Shown: one piece after another, positions 1 through 11,433 of the stretch
Numbering within the stretch: the first letter of the stretch is position 1
Layout: each line of letters opens with the position of its first letter
NCBI GenBank assembly: GCA_025765615.1
Contig: JAIVFJ010000204.1
Coordinates: 52,887 to 116,886, forward strand
Length of the DNA: 64,000 nucleotides
From: Zopfochytrium polystomum
Lineage: Eukaryota; Chytridiomycota; Chytridiomycetes; Chytridiales; Chytridiaceae
Reading direction: 5' to 3'
Made by a program: the position numbers and the translations under genes
The notes under the pieces: generated by a model
Told to the model about the DNA's origin: nothing
The model's input: only the letters and a program-made list of their open reading frames with translations
Databases searched by the model: none

Positions 1-215
1 TTGGCACTGTGGTAGACGAGGCTCCACCCAAAAACGTTATAGCCATAATAGAAGCGGTCGCTGTCCTTGAACCTTCCCAAAACCTGCCGGCTTGTTCCGC
101 ATCAAGGCATCGGAGGCCTTCCCGTGAGGAAAGCTGTGCAGCGTCTGCAAGCCCGCGACATCGGTTTAGACGTGGCCCGTAGTGATCTCTCAGTCAATGT
201 CGAGCGTCCGAGTTC
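1..215 (-). pseudogene. Fragment of secreted solute-binding protein (copy C)
   Basis: The minus strand encodes the same peptide block as the larger relic at 1385-2536, including a DSDRFYYGYNVFGW-like stretch at about 1-65. Here the Trp codon after FG is intact, whereas the larger copy has a stop there. The match runs to about position 215 and then ends in unrelated sequence, with frame breaks and an in-frame stop inside it. The parent family is the type-2 periplasmic binding fold that fungi also carry as secreted proteins. The fragment leaves the window at its 3' side, so more of it may exist. Confidence 0.6.
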
Positions 216-950
216 CGCCGGGCTTCTTATTCCTATTTTCTTTCAGTTTTAGAAGGATGGCACGCGTCACGTGCACGACTTTTAGGCACGAGATAAGCTC
301 AGATGAATGGACATGCAGGCAGGCACGAGGAGCTCCGTCGAAGGCACAGTCGAGGGAGTAGTGCTTTGGGTTGTTGCCGCCGCCGTGATAAATTGCGAAG
401 GCTCGTGTGTTTTGCCTTTTCGGCGCTGCTGATTGGTCATGAGACTGCGATCAAAAAGAACTTACTTGTTTTGCATAATATTACCCATCGGGCATCATCC
501 ACAAAGTGGCAAGTGTCAACCGATGCTTTGCTTTGTGTGCCATGGAATCTCCGTGAGCGCCTCTAATTTTCCGACGTCTGGCAAACGCGCTTCCTCGAAC
601 AATCATAGCGATGCTGCCCCATGATGATTGCAAACCATCCGCGGAACCTCGTATATCGTAAACTGTACCCGAATGTACCATTATTTTTTTTATTTTTTTT
701 AATATTTTTTTTTGTTTTCAGCTAGTTTCTCAACGACCCAAGAGTAAGGCGTTCTGTTGCTAAGGGTTGGCAGATGATGATTAGAAATAAACTTATTGAG
801 GGGACTGTCAAATTGCGAAGACCTTCGGTGACCAGGAACAGTACTCCTCCATTTTCGCCTCGACGCCGGCGATTCGCGACGGCAACTCCCGCTGCGAGAC
901 GACTGCTTGCCAAAAAGAAAATCTCGACCATTTATCGACAAGCGCTGTCG
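216..950. other. Intergenic, no gene seen
   Basis: No open frame here has a recognisable motif or plausible splice partners. A T-rich run lies at about 684-718. Short frames on both strands look like chance. Confidence 0.5.
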
Positions 951-1115
951 TCAAGCCACTCCAATAAACTGAGTTAACAACGCATCCTCCAACGGGCTGA
1001 GTCCCCCGACCGCCTCTGTGGGGGCGTCCTGGCAGAGTTCGTTGTGAGGGAGCTGCAGAGGTAAGCGCAGTGAGGAGCGAGGACACAGAGCTTTTCGGTG
1101 AAGCAGTGGGAGTGG
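951..1115 (-). pseudogene. Internally deleted solute-binding copy (copy B)
   Basis: On the minus strand, signal-peptide-like sequence (SSLLTALTSAAPS) is followed by a stretch like ELYQDALIEGG and then directly by the C-terminal GLSPL segment seen at the end of the copy at 1385-2536. The N-terminus and C-terminus of the family are thus joined with the middle missing, and the frame shifts between them. This is best read as a deletion derivative of a tandem paralogue. Confidence 0.5.
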
Positions 1116-1384
1116 CCTTTTTCCGGTAGATGTGGGACTCTCCTGAAACGGCAAGCACTGAAAGGTTGGAGATTTTTGCCGCTGTTCCGGAATTTCCGCC
1201 AACACATGAAGCAGGAAGAGAAATCAATTCTTTCCCTTCGCCCCACTTCTACCATTTTGTTGTCCCAGTCAACATTTGAGAAGATATGGGTACCGAACAA
1301 CAACAGTCTTTCTATTCATGGACTGGCCCGGATCAAAACAGACCCGCCCCATCCTTCATTGAGGCACGTCACCCACAACCCAGT

Positions 1385-2536
1385 TTACAACCCATCCACC
1401 AACGGGCTGAGCCCCTGTGGCGTGCCAATCTTGGACTCGATAAAGAACCGGAACCGCTCCACCGCGGGGCGGTCCGCCATGTACTTTGCAAACGCGGTCA
1501 GGTCAAACTTCTCGTTCGCAGGCTTGTCGCCGTTCGCGGGCGACACGTCCTTCCTGACCGACGGCGAGTTAGCGGCCTGAAAGTCCTTGGACAGCAAAAA
1601 GTTGGCAAACAGCTTTGCGGTCTTTGGGTGCACGCCTTGGCGAGGATCGCGGCGGTCTGCGACCAGGTGGTTGCCGGGACGTCGGTGGGATTGACGACGA
1701 CCAGACCCGGGGGCCCGAAGGCAGCGGTGTAGGCGTGGTAGTAGGAGCCGTTGCCGTTCAAGCTTGCAGACATGAGGGCGATGGGGGTTGCGCCGCCGCG
1801 GACCCAGCGCGGGTTTTGCGCGATGAGCTTGTCGAAAAGTCATAGCCGTAGTGGTTCACTCTGGAGGGGTTGACGGGGAGGGGGGACGGAAGGCGGGTAG
1901 TGGGGACAAGGAGTCAGTTTGAGAACAGTGAAAGAGACAAGAACAGTGGCACTCACAAGTTAAACAAAGTTTGCTGGAACGAGTCATCGTCATTAGGGTA
2001 CGTCATGACCAGCTTGTCCTTCAGCTCGGGTCACAGTAGGTCAATGAACCCGGTGGGTGTAGGTGTCACGTGGGCGGTGTTGTACAGGAGGGCCTATCCA
2101 AACACGTTATAGCCATAGTAGTAGCCGTCGCTGTCCTTGATCTCGTCGAAAACCTGCCCAAAACCGGCCGGCTTGTACTGCATCAACGCGCCGGCGTCCT
2201 TCCAACGAGGAAAGTCGTGCAGCGTCTGCAGGGTGGCCCGAGGCGACCTCTCGGTCAACGTAACCGTCGTGGTACTTGGAAAGGTCAATGGTGACGTTGT
2301 ACTTGATGCCTGGGAAAGCCGACTCCCAGGCCTGCTTGATGCTGTCCTGCTTGTTGAGCTCGTCGCCGCCGGCACGGACGTTGAGGACTCCGCCCTCGAT
2401 GAGGGCGTCCTGGTACAGCTCGCTGAGGGACCTGGTCTCTTCAGGGCAAAGGCTCAGAGAGGGAGCTGCGGAAGCGAGCGCGGTGAAGGCCAAGAGGGAA
2501 GCGAGGACAGCGGAGCATTGTCGGTGAAGTTGTGAT
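1385..2536 (-). pseudogene. Secreted ABC-type solute-binding protein, decayed (copy A)
   Basis: Reading the minus strand from about 2536, a hydrophobic signal peptide (AVLASLLAFTALASAAP) leads into LSELYQDALIEGGVLNV, then an Fe3+-type binding-protein fold (AWESAFPGIKYNVTIDLSKY), a segment with LVMTYPNDDD, a probable intron at about 1865-1957, and a C-terminal part with RWVRGGATP and AKLFANFLLSKDFQ. The frame is broken near the start codon, near 2240 and near 1843, and two in-frame stops lie at about 2092 and 2032. Intact fungal relatives are secreted single-domain binding proteins of roughly 350-400 residues with unclear ligands. Two further relics of the same gene lie immediately downstream at 951-1115 and 1-215. 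Confidence 0.7.
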
Positions 2537-4175
2537 GGTGGCGGCTTTTCCTGCTTCCTCGGGGGGCCTTCCTCACTGTTTTTATGGGGTGTTTCGACGC
2601 TTTCCGCCAAGAAGCGGCAACGCGCGAGCACACTGAAAAGAAGGTTTGGCGTAGAGAGTATGTCGTCATTTTCTCCTTTGCCGATTTTGAGCGAACAATC
2701 TGCTCTGCGCCTAGCTGTCTGTCACTGCGGCCTGCTCGTCGTTCCTTTCTGTTCCTTTCTGTTCCTCGCCACTTTCCCTCTTTCTCCACCTCCTTTTGAC
2801 AACCTCCGACGAGCAACCGCCAACCGCTGGTCCTCGAAGGACACAGGCACTCGGAGGCTTGTGAATCTCTGAAGAGGAAAGAACGCTGCATAATTCTCAA
2901 CTCAATTGTGTGCGGCAGACGGCAAATAACATGTGCGCCGATCTGGCTCGTGGGCCCGAGAGGTTGAGCGCCCGCCGAGGTTGCCTTTTCTTTTTTTTTC
3001 CCCCGCTGCTGCTGCGCCGGATCTCACGCTCAGTTTGGCAAGTGCCTGAACCTGCCTGCTTTTCCTCCGGTTTCCTTGCATGCCCTTTTTTTTTTTTTTT
3101 TTTTCTTTCGGCGCGGTTCCCACCCACTGGCCCCATACTTGTCCACGCGCCCTTCTCCAGTGGAAGCTTGGATGGAATGGACTTCCGGAGCTCGATGGCA
3201 TTAGGGGGCGCCCAGTTGCTTATTTCTGATGACGAGGCTTTTCCAAAACATCATCTTTCTCGTTGGTCTTTGTACTCCACGTTGCTATCACGTTCCTTGA
3301 TTTCGTCATACTTCTAGTGTTCGCGGCTTTACTGTGATCCCTTGATTATTGTCAGTGTGTTTGCTGGTTCCTTCTACGAAACTTACGCTCTGCATTTGCA
3401 AACTCTAGCTGGACCTTCAAGCCAGTTAATTTTGCCTAGCGGAGCTGCGAAGCATTGTGCCCCTTGACTTTGCTTTATTCCTACTGTTCCTTTCCAACCT
3501 CCGCTCCTTCGTGGTGCCACTATACTGGGGCGAACGCGGCTCTGGCCCAAGAGAGCGTGGTCTTGCACCTACTCCGGTAAGCGCGTGATAGGCCCGCTGT
3601 CGAACAGCAGTTCGCTTTGCCCTGTCGACCTCGACAAGGACTCACCCTCGGGCCGGCCCAAGGCAGATTGCCCTCGTGCAGATGCTGCAACAAAAGGCTG
3701 CCCGCGAGGTCGCCCAAATGTTGTCTGTTACCTTCCCTCGTGCCCCCCTATTGGGCGCGATTCCACAGTAGTCGTTCCAAGGAAACTCCACGGACAGGTT
3801 CAGCATCAAGTCGGGAACCTCAACACTGGCTTGTTAGTTGACGTCGCTGGCCGCTCTCCGCGAACTACTGACCATGGCCTCGAGATTTGATTACTACTTG
3901 CTGAGGCATCCACAGCGGACGAAGAGAGGAAGAGGGGATCGAGGCTTGGTGCAGGGGCAACGGGTTTTTTGCGATGGGAAGTAAAAATCTCGGCAGCACC
4001 GCCAGAGAAACGCGCTTCGACTATCCAGAAGCAGCGTCCGGATAGAAATTTCGAGAAGGGTTAGGACGATTGAATATATTGCGCGCAATGGCTGAGTATA
4101 TTCCGCCCAGAATAATGTGTTTGTCCTCAAGGAGCATCAACACGAGAAGATAAAGCCCAAATCATCAGATCCCAT
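2537..4175. other. Intergenic, no supportable gene
   Basis: There are pyrimidine-rich stretches (2740-2810), a run of T at 3087-3105, and scattered short frames. A minus-strand stretch at about 3580-3830 has coding-like texture, but it is cut by stops and matches nothing I recognise. Confidence 0.5.
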
Positions 4176-5029
4176 TTACTCGTCGTCCTCCGCCTCCTCC
4201 GCAGCCTCCTTCTTGCCCTTCTTCGCCTTGGGCTTCTTCTCGGTTGCAGCAGCTTCCTTCGGCACGTCCTCCTCCTGAAAAGTCCAAGCGCTGTTAGGAA
4301 CGCCGTTCAATACAATCGCAAAGTTCCATCACCTTGGTGGCGCGAGTGTAGATCAGCTGCTTGCTGTGGGTGGAGATCGGGCGGATCAAGCCCTTGCCCG
4401 CAAGATCGCGGATGGCAACGCGGGCGAGAGATCCATTGATGCGGAGACGGTCGACAAGGATGGACGGGGTGATGAGCTTGAAGGTGGGGACCTCCTTGAA
4501 CAGACGCTCAAAGGTAGTCTTGTCGAAGATGACGGCGTTGTTGGCCTTGTCCTTTGTCTTTCCCTTGGACCACTTCTACTCGATGATGAAGGTTGGGGGG
4601 TGGTTGGCATCATGTGGGACGAGAGGGAAACGAAGAACGAGCAGATCGAATTTACCTTCTTCTTGGCCTTGCCTCCTCCTCCGCCCGACGATGGCTTCGC
4701 CTTTCCTGATGATTTGTCTGCTTTAGGAGGCTAGCGTCGAAAAGATCGCCAGCGTTCGTTCGCATCGATCGCCAGTTTTGGTGCAGGTGAAGGTATGGGT
4801 CAGATGGAGGTGAACTCGGTTAGATCGCTTCTCATCCGTAACTCGATCACTCCATCCCATCCCACCCCATCCCATCCTGTCCCATCGCGACCCAGTTCGG
4901 CATCCGATCAGTAAAGGTCGCGCAGCCTATCTGGTCGAGGATCGAGTGGACAATCCGGCCATTGCCCAACTGAGGTAGATCCGTGGACGGCGACGGGTAA
5001 CCGGATATTGGGACATCGTCACTCACCAT
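4176..5029 (-). CDS. rps25: 40S ribosomal protein eS25
   Basis: Component of the small ribosomal subunit head. Four exons were read from splice consensus: 5029-5027 (the ATG alone), 4730-4656, 4575-4333 and 4274-4176, giving 139 residues with all junctions in frame. The N-terminus is [13 protein letters not shown] followed by a Gly/Lys stretch. The family core is clear: [19 protein letters not shown], then [36 protein letters not shown] and [14 protein letters not shown]. The C-terminus is an acidic and Lys-rich tail longer than in yeast. The first intron (about 296 bp) starts directly after the start codon with GTGAGT, and contains a CATCC-rich low-complexity run at about 4849-4885. The gene is divergent from the MAK-type kinase. 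Confidence 0.95.
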
Positions 5030-5389
5030 TTCAAAATTTTCCTGAAGCCGATTGGTTCACACCTGGCAGTAGTTGAACCATTACACCTCCCTCACCTTAC
5101 GAAGTATCAAGACCAGCAACCAACCAACGAACCCGCCAAGATATAAAAAACATTTAAGCGGGCTTAAGACTCTTCCGCAAATTCGCACTCCAGTCAAATG
5201 ACTCTCAAAATATACTTCTTTGGGCATAGATTAGGGCTTCCCTGTTTGTTGAAGAGGACTGGTCGTTTCGTTCTCAAGTTTGTCAGAAATTCGAACCCCC
5301 CACGGCAAGCCTTCACTGCCAAGGGGTCGCTCGCTGCAGTCGACTCGGGTTCACGATCAATCCTGTAGTTTTGGCTGTACTTCGACCTT
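5030..5389. promoter_or_regulatory. Divergent intergenic region, rps25 / MAK-type kinase
   Basis: These 360 bp separate the start codons of two divergently transcribed genes, so both promoters should lie here. I see no unambiguous TATA element. No gene is visible inside it. Confidence 0.5.
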
Positions 5390-8204
5390 ATGATCCGATC
5401 CCCACTGGACAAGTTCCAGATCGTGAAGCAGCTCGGAGATGGCAGCTTCGGCGTTGTTCTCATGGCTAAGAACGCGACGAACGGGGAGATCGTGAGCGGC
5501 TGTGATCTGATCGCATCGATTCTTGCTGATCTTCTGTCCACCCATGCCATCAATCTGAAAGGTCGCGATAAAGAGAATGAAGAAGAAATACCGAACATGG
5601 GAGGAGTGCACGCAGTTACGTGAAGTCAAAGTGAGCGCCACGTCATTGATTTTGCTACGATCGTAAGATTAACTACCTCAATCAGTCTCTGGCAAAACTG
5701 AACAACCACATCAATATCGTCAAGCTGAAAGAGGTCATTCGGGATCCATCAGTTGATGAGTTGAGCTTCATCTTCGAATTCATGGACGGGAACCTTTATC
5801 AGAAAATGAAAGACCGCGGAGGCAATCTTTTCCCGGACGAGGAAGTGAAGAGATACTCGTAAGTGGTCATCATCGCTTTTGCGGAAAAGCGCTAAAAACC
5901 TGTCTCACTCTGAAGCTTTCAGATTCTGCTTGGATTGCAGCACATGCACAAGCATGGGTTTTTTCACAGGGATATGAAACCAGGTGAGGCTCAATCATGC
6001 CTCGTTCCGTTGCAACCGATTGGTATTAATTTGCAGTCCGACAGAAAACCTTCTTCTTAAAGGAGATCTGGTGAAAATTGGGGACTTCGGTCTTGCGAGA
6101 GAAATTCGAAGTTTACCACCATACACAGAATACGTGAGCACGCGGTGGTAAGTGCCTAGAGCATTCATTTAATCTGTTGTAGCGCATGGCTAACCCTTAT
6201 TCACTACTACAGGTATCGCGCTCCTGAAGTGATTCTTAGGTCAACGAGCTATTCATCGCCAATCGATATGTGGGCAGTCGGGGCAATTATCGCTGAGCTC
6301 TGCAGTCTTCGACCCTTGTTTCCAGGAACGTCCGAGGTGGATCAAGTCTTTAAAATTTGCTCCGTTGTTGGCAGTCCTACTCAACAAGAGTCGATGGAAT
6401 TATCTCTGGGCGGTCCAACGATATCCCCCACCGGCTCGCGAGCCTACTACCGCGCGGATATGCCGGTTGCTGCTCGAGATCGTATAGCTGGCGGCGGAGC
6501 TTGGCCCGACGGCGTGCGACTGGCGTCGCAGATGGGGTTCAAATACCCCACTATGAACCCTGCTCACCTCTGCGACGTGCTCCCGACAGCGTCAACCGAC
6601 GTCCTGCAGTTGATTGCCGATACGCTTCTGTACGAGCCTTCCCGTCGCCCAACAGCCTCAGAAGCCCTGCAGCATCCTTGGTTTTCAAATCTTTGGAGCT
6701 CTCCTCTTGCAAGAAACGCATCGTCGGCGCCCGATTTGATTAGTCCGCATCTCACAACGTCGAAAACAACCCCACCAGCTTTCAGCGAGAAGCCACAGCG
6801 AGCGGCGATGGACCAAATCGTTCCGGACGTCGCACAACTGCCGGAAGCACCGGACGGACGTCAGACCAATCCTCGAGTTGAGGGTGATGCAGAAGACGGT
6901 TTCGATATTTTCGGGATGTCAGACTCAGAGGAGGCCGGCTTGACTCCACATCATATTTCTCAGCAACCAACACGAGGAAAGCCTTTCTCGCGTGAACGGA
7001 CGTCGAGCCGTCGAGGAGTTGCAAGTCGAGAAGGTCTTCCCTCCAAGAGAATATCCGCTGACTTGAACCGACCACGGTATTCCAATATACCCCCCATCGG
7101 TTCTACGGGACGAGACAGAACTCCTGAGGTTTCGCCATTGCGGCGGAGCGGTCGATCGGGAGAAGCTCAGCGGATCGTGGACCCCACTTTGTCAATCGAA
7201 ACCCTCTTCCGAGAGATCGAAGAAGCCACGGAAGACGGCGCAAGGACTCCAACGCATTCAAAGCCACCGCTGATTGCGCAGGTTTCACCAGAGGTTGCAC
7301 CACACGGTAGGCAGCCCTTTGTGGCTGCTGAGACACTCAGCTCGTATGACCGATCGAGAAACCCACTGTCCGTCGAGCCGCCGCCTTACAATCATCAGAC
7401 GCATGTTCGGAATCGTACCAACGGCCTACTTCAGAGCACAGATGTGAGGAGAAGACAGCCAGAAGTCACTGCCCTAAAGCCTGCAGTGCAACTGCACAAA
7501 CCGCTGGACTTTCTCTCGGGGATTTTTTCCCATAGAGGAGCCGATGTCGCAGGTAACGGCGATGTTTCCAGACCACTCTTAACTGAACTTGAACTTCTCT
7601 CACAGTCGCTAAGCTGGCACACTCCTCGAGGAGCACTGATTCAACGACCGGATTTAGTCGCGAAATACCGAGCCCACCTCAAAACGAGTCGCCCACTCCC
7701 CGGTACCAACAGCCAGCTCCACTGCGATCCTTGGTTCGGCAGCAGCCCATCCAGTCACAGCCTTTCCTGCCGCAAGTTACGTCTCCCAAACCGCGTGCCA
7801 ATCACCCATCCTCCATGGCTGCTCTTCCAATTGGGAGTTATCGCAACATTCCAGCCGTCAGTCCGTACCGCCAACAGCAACAGCAACAACAGCTGCGACA
7901 GCGCGCAGACGTGCCGACACACCGCAGCAATATCTTCTCGTCATTTTCTTCTCGCCTGGTGCCAAGCAACATTGCCGTTCCCGGTGGCCGGCTGCGCAGC
8001 CAAACAACTGCCCCTGTGGATCCGCTCTTCTTTGGCATCCAGCAGTCGCCAACACATCAGCACCGTTCGCAGTCACCCGTGAAGGAGGGAAAAGGAGCGT
8101 ACAATCAGAGCAGGAATGGTAGTCGGAGCGCCTTGTTTCCGAGTGTTGGCGACAGGATGGCAGGGGTCGGTGGCGCGACGGTTGGGGGTGGCCGGTATGG
8201 TTAG
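5390..8204 (+). CDS. MAK/ICK/LF4-type serine-threonine protein kinase
   Basis: Seven exons: 5390-5491, 5562-5630, 5686-5858, 5916-5983, 6045-6147, 6213-7552 and 7606-8204, giving 817 residues in frame. The catalytic domain is N-terminal: glycine loop [17 protein letters not shown] lysine, catalytic HRDMKPEN, DFGLARE, the dual-phosphorylation TEY in [16 protein letters not shown], and PIDMWAVG. This is the RCK group of CMGC kinases, whose members control ciliary length and intraflagellar transport (Chlamydomonas LF4, animal MAK/ICK), or meiosis in yeasts (Ime2). An insertion of about 40 residues lies between VVGSPTQQ and WPDGV, where relatives run straight through. The long tail is Pro/Ser/Gln-rich and ends in a Q run. 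The last intron (7553-7605) is needed; without it the frame ends early at 8082. Confidence 0.93.
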
Positions 8205-8426
8205 TGGGGTCCGGAATCTTGCAGCTGTTAATGGGTCTGATATGCCCGGACGAATGTTCTGTTACTTACTCCTTCATGACCGAGAGAAAACTGGAATCCG
8301 ACTTTCCATATGTTATCGCTGTCACTATTACATTCATCAGTTTCGTTTGAACCATCCAACTTGAACCTCGCCTGTCCCTCCCTTGGCAGTTGGAGAAAAG
8401 GAGAAATCTGAACCCAACAACCAACC

Positions 8427-8561
8427 ATGGCGTCCGCGAATCCGCCCGCCTCGACGTCGAGCGCCGCCACCGCCCAGATCTCGTCGCTGCTGTCGGGCCT
8501 GTCGGCGTCGCTGAAGCCGCTCGGTGCACAGGCTGCAAAGGGCTTCTCGCAAGTCTCGCAG

Positions 8562-8606
<45 letters not shown>

Positions 8607-9830
8607 AGTGTGTGCGCCGTATGGCAGACGGAAGGCGTGGGTTTTGTGGAAGAGCTGCCGCAGAGTCCCGACAGAGTGTCGTTCGACGCGTGTGCAGTCC
8701 TCCGCCCTCATGGCTGGCTTATCATGATGGAGAAAAAGATCTGCTCGATCCTCAGCGTTGCTTGCCGCACATGCGCGATCGATCGTGTGCCATGGTCTTC
8801 TTCTTCCTGCCGCAGAGTGGATTCCAACCGTGTTCGCCACTTGCGATCGAGGGCATCCCTTAAATCACATGCCGTCTAACTTTCAATGCCTGCGATCTCG
8901 AACAGTATGCCAAGGAGAGGATGGGATCCGTCACTGACGTGACAGAGCTCCCTGCAAAGTACAAAGAGCTTGAGGAGGTCAGTGTTGATTGATTGGACTG
9001 TTTTGCCAGCAACCTTATGATGTTACCTTTTAGAAAGTGGACAAGATCAAAGCGCTCCACGAATCCTTCCTCCGGGTATCACGAAACTACACCCTACCGC
9101 ACTACGACTACGAGCCCCTTCTGTCTGAATCGGCCTACGACTTTGCGACCACCGTGTCTGACAGGGTTTCCACCCTGGTGTCGAGCGCGTCGGGTACTCC
9201 CGCAACGAGGGACGCTTCCCAGCCAAAAGATGAAATCCCGCGGAGTCTAGCACACGCTTTCGCGAAGGCTGCGACTGCAAACGCTGACGCCGTCGGCAGT
9301 GAGGAGCCGCTTGGTAAGTCTTAGCACAATCCTAGCGATCTTACGACCAGAATTTAACTACCACGGCCACAGGCGTTGCCTTGAAGAAGTTTGCCGCCAC
9401 CGAAGAGCGCGTCGGCGCCGCCCGCCTCCGCCTCGACGCCGAAGCGACCGCCAAGTTCCACCAACCCTTCTCGACCACCCTGAACCAGCTGATCCTGCAC
9501 GCCATGAAGGCGCGCCGCAACGTGCAGGCCGTGCGCCTGAACTACGACGCGGCACGCGCGAAGCTGAAGGCGGCGCGCCCCGAGCGCGAGGAGGCCGCCC
9601 GGCAGGAGATGGAGGCCACTGAGGACGAGTTTGTCGCGGTCGTCGACGACGCGATGGGCAAGATGACGGCCGTCGTCGAGAGCCCCGAGCCGCTCAAGAA
9701 CTTGGCGGACCTCGTTGCAGCCCAGCTCAAGTACTTTAAGGAGGCGCACGAGGCCCTGGCGGAGCTGAGCCCTGAGATTGACGAGCTGCAGGTTACCAAC
9801 GAGGCGCTGCTGCGCCACCCGTCTTCGTAA
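8427..9830 (+). CDS. BAR-domain protein, Gvp36-like
   Basis: Four exons: 8427-8561, 8906-8977, 9034-9313 and 9373-9830, giving 314 residues. After a Ser/Ala-rich N-terminus the protein reads YAKERMGSVTDVTELPAKY, then long charged helices with KVDKIKALHESFLRVSRNY and, in the last exon, HAMKARRNVQAVRLNYDAAR and NLADLVAAQLKYFKEAHEAL. These are typical of the BAR family around yeast Gvp36, membrane-curving proteins of Golgi and endocytic vesicles. Length is close to the family norm. The first intron begins with a long GT dinucleotide run. Confidence 0.88.
8566..8602 (+). repeat. (GT)n microsatellite at a 5' splice site
   Basis: A nearly pure GT run starts within a few bases of the donor of intron 1 of the BAR-domain gene. 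Confidence 0.9.
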
Positions 9831-10360
9831 ACTTGCGTTGCTTCATGTGCGGTTGGCTTGTTGTTTTTTCGTGGGTCCGATTCTTTGAGCGCTGTGATTT
9901 CCTTTATTGTGCGTTTCCATTTGTACTCCTGCCCTTCGATCTGCTTGTTTCGTGGTTAGCGTTTCCGCCCGCCTCCTTTTTGTTTGTTTGTCTTGCCCTC
10001 CCCCGTACTCGACGTTTCAAGCCTGAGCCTTCGTTCACTTCGGGCCTCGCAGCGAATAGACCACCCTCGTATTTTCTGTCATCTCCTGCATCCCTCTTGC
10101 CGTAGGCACGGGAGGACGCCAACAAATCCGGGACACCTTGAGCAGACTCATCAGGAACTCGCCAATCAAGCGCCGACCGTGACATCCGTTACGGTTTTCA
10201 AAATTTGAAGGGTGGGCTGCAAGCTTCGGATTCGAACAGGTTCTGTATTAATTAAAGTTGTGTTCCACGCTCCTCTTGCAGTCGAATCTACTCTAACCAC
10301 CCTCCACAGTCTTCCATTCTCGACTTCTATCCCTCTCTAGAAACCAAACATTTTTTCCAA
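9831..10360. other. Intergenic between convergent genes
   Basis: The 3' flanks of the BAR-domain gene and of the small secreted-protein gene meet here. The first part is T-rich. I see no gene. Confidence 0.5.
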
Positions 10361-11143
10361 TCACAGCAGCGCCACCGCGCCGACGGCCACCGCGACGATC
10401 GCGGCCGCCGACCCAGCAACCTTCTTGTCCGACGCGCCGGCGCTCTTCGTGCTGGTCGGGGCGGGGGCTGCGGCGGCCGAGCTTGGCGCGGCGGCGGCGG
10501 CGGACGAGGATACGGAAGACGACGACGAGGCGGCCTTCGCTGAGGACGCGGCGGCGACGGCGGAGGAGGTTGTGGCGGCGGAGCCGCCGGCGGCGGCGGC
10601 TTCGATCTGTTGTGCAAGTTGAAATTAGCGGGAACACTTAGGAGGGTAGGGAGGAAAGGTCGTTGTGCAACTGCACGGGTTGGGTACTCACACTGACGCA
10701 CTGTGCTGTCAGGCCCGTGAGCTAGAAGGTGTAATTTTTTCGTTGTAAGTAGAGTAGTCGATCAGCTTTAAGCTCGTCGAGCGATTCCCACCACGCAAAA
10801 AAAAAGAACCCACGCCCCACCCAACACTCACAGTTCCCAAATCCGCAATGCAGCCGCTCCCCATCAAGCAAGTCGTCGCGGCCGACAGCGTCGCGGGGTT
10901 GTCGAAGCTGAGGCAGAGCGTGTTGAGGGCCTGGAGGCTGAGGGTGCCGGAGACGCCGATGCAGGACTTTGTGCAGGACTGGAAGCCGCTGAGGATGCCG
11001 TTGACGGTGTTGACGAGGTCCGAGGTCGCGTCGGGGGCCGGCGCGGGGGCGGCGACGGGCGCGGGGAAGGGGCGCGGGATGGGGAGCGCGGTCGCGACGG
11101 TGGCGAGAGCAGGGAGTAGAGCGAGGAGGGTGGTGGCCTTCAT
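10361..11143 (-). CDS. Small secreted Cys-rich protein with GPI-anchor signal
   Basis: Three exons: 11143-10832, a 30-nt exon 10721-10692, and 10606-10361, giving 195 residues. A signal peptide (MKATTLLALLPALATVATAL) is followed by a Pro/Ala linker and a compact domain with six cysteines (CTKSC, LC, TTC, GC and QC, the last from the 30-nt exon). The rest is a Ser/Ala-rich stalk ending in a hydrophobic tail (SAAAIVAVAVGAVALL), as expected for a GPI-anchored cell-wall or surface protein. The spacing recalls fungal CFEM-like effectors, but two cysteines of the usual eight are missing, so I give no family name. The exon joins are well supported because only this reading keeps the stalk in frame. 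Confidence 0.8.
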
Positions 11144-11433
11144 TTTTGTGGGGTTGGTGTGTGGAGCGAAGTGGGTAGAGGCAGATGATCGAAGAGACGA
11201 AGTTTTTCTGAGAGTGCAACTTCAAGTTAGGATTTTGTTTTGACAACCTTGTTCACCTGTCAGGGTTGTCAAGAAATACGACTAGAATCGGAACAGAAAG
11301 GAACGGAATTCGCGTCTGGAACACCGCCGCGGGATGATATATTGAAGAAAACAGTCACGGCGTCACAGAGGCAGAAATTCTCGAACTACAAGGGCAGATC
11401 GTTCAAATCAAGAACTAAACAAGAAAGCCAGCA

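Noticed and set aside
2910..3317. 135-residue plus-strand frame in the long intergenic region
   Set aside because: It is mostly translated poly-T and pyrimidine runs (strings of Phe), with no motif and no splice partners.
8427..8879. 150-residue reading through the first BAR-gene intron
   Set aside because: It translates the GT microsatellite as a Cys-Val repeat. The spliced model gives a normal BAR domain.
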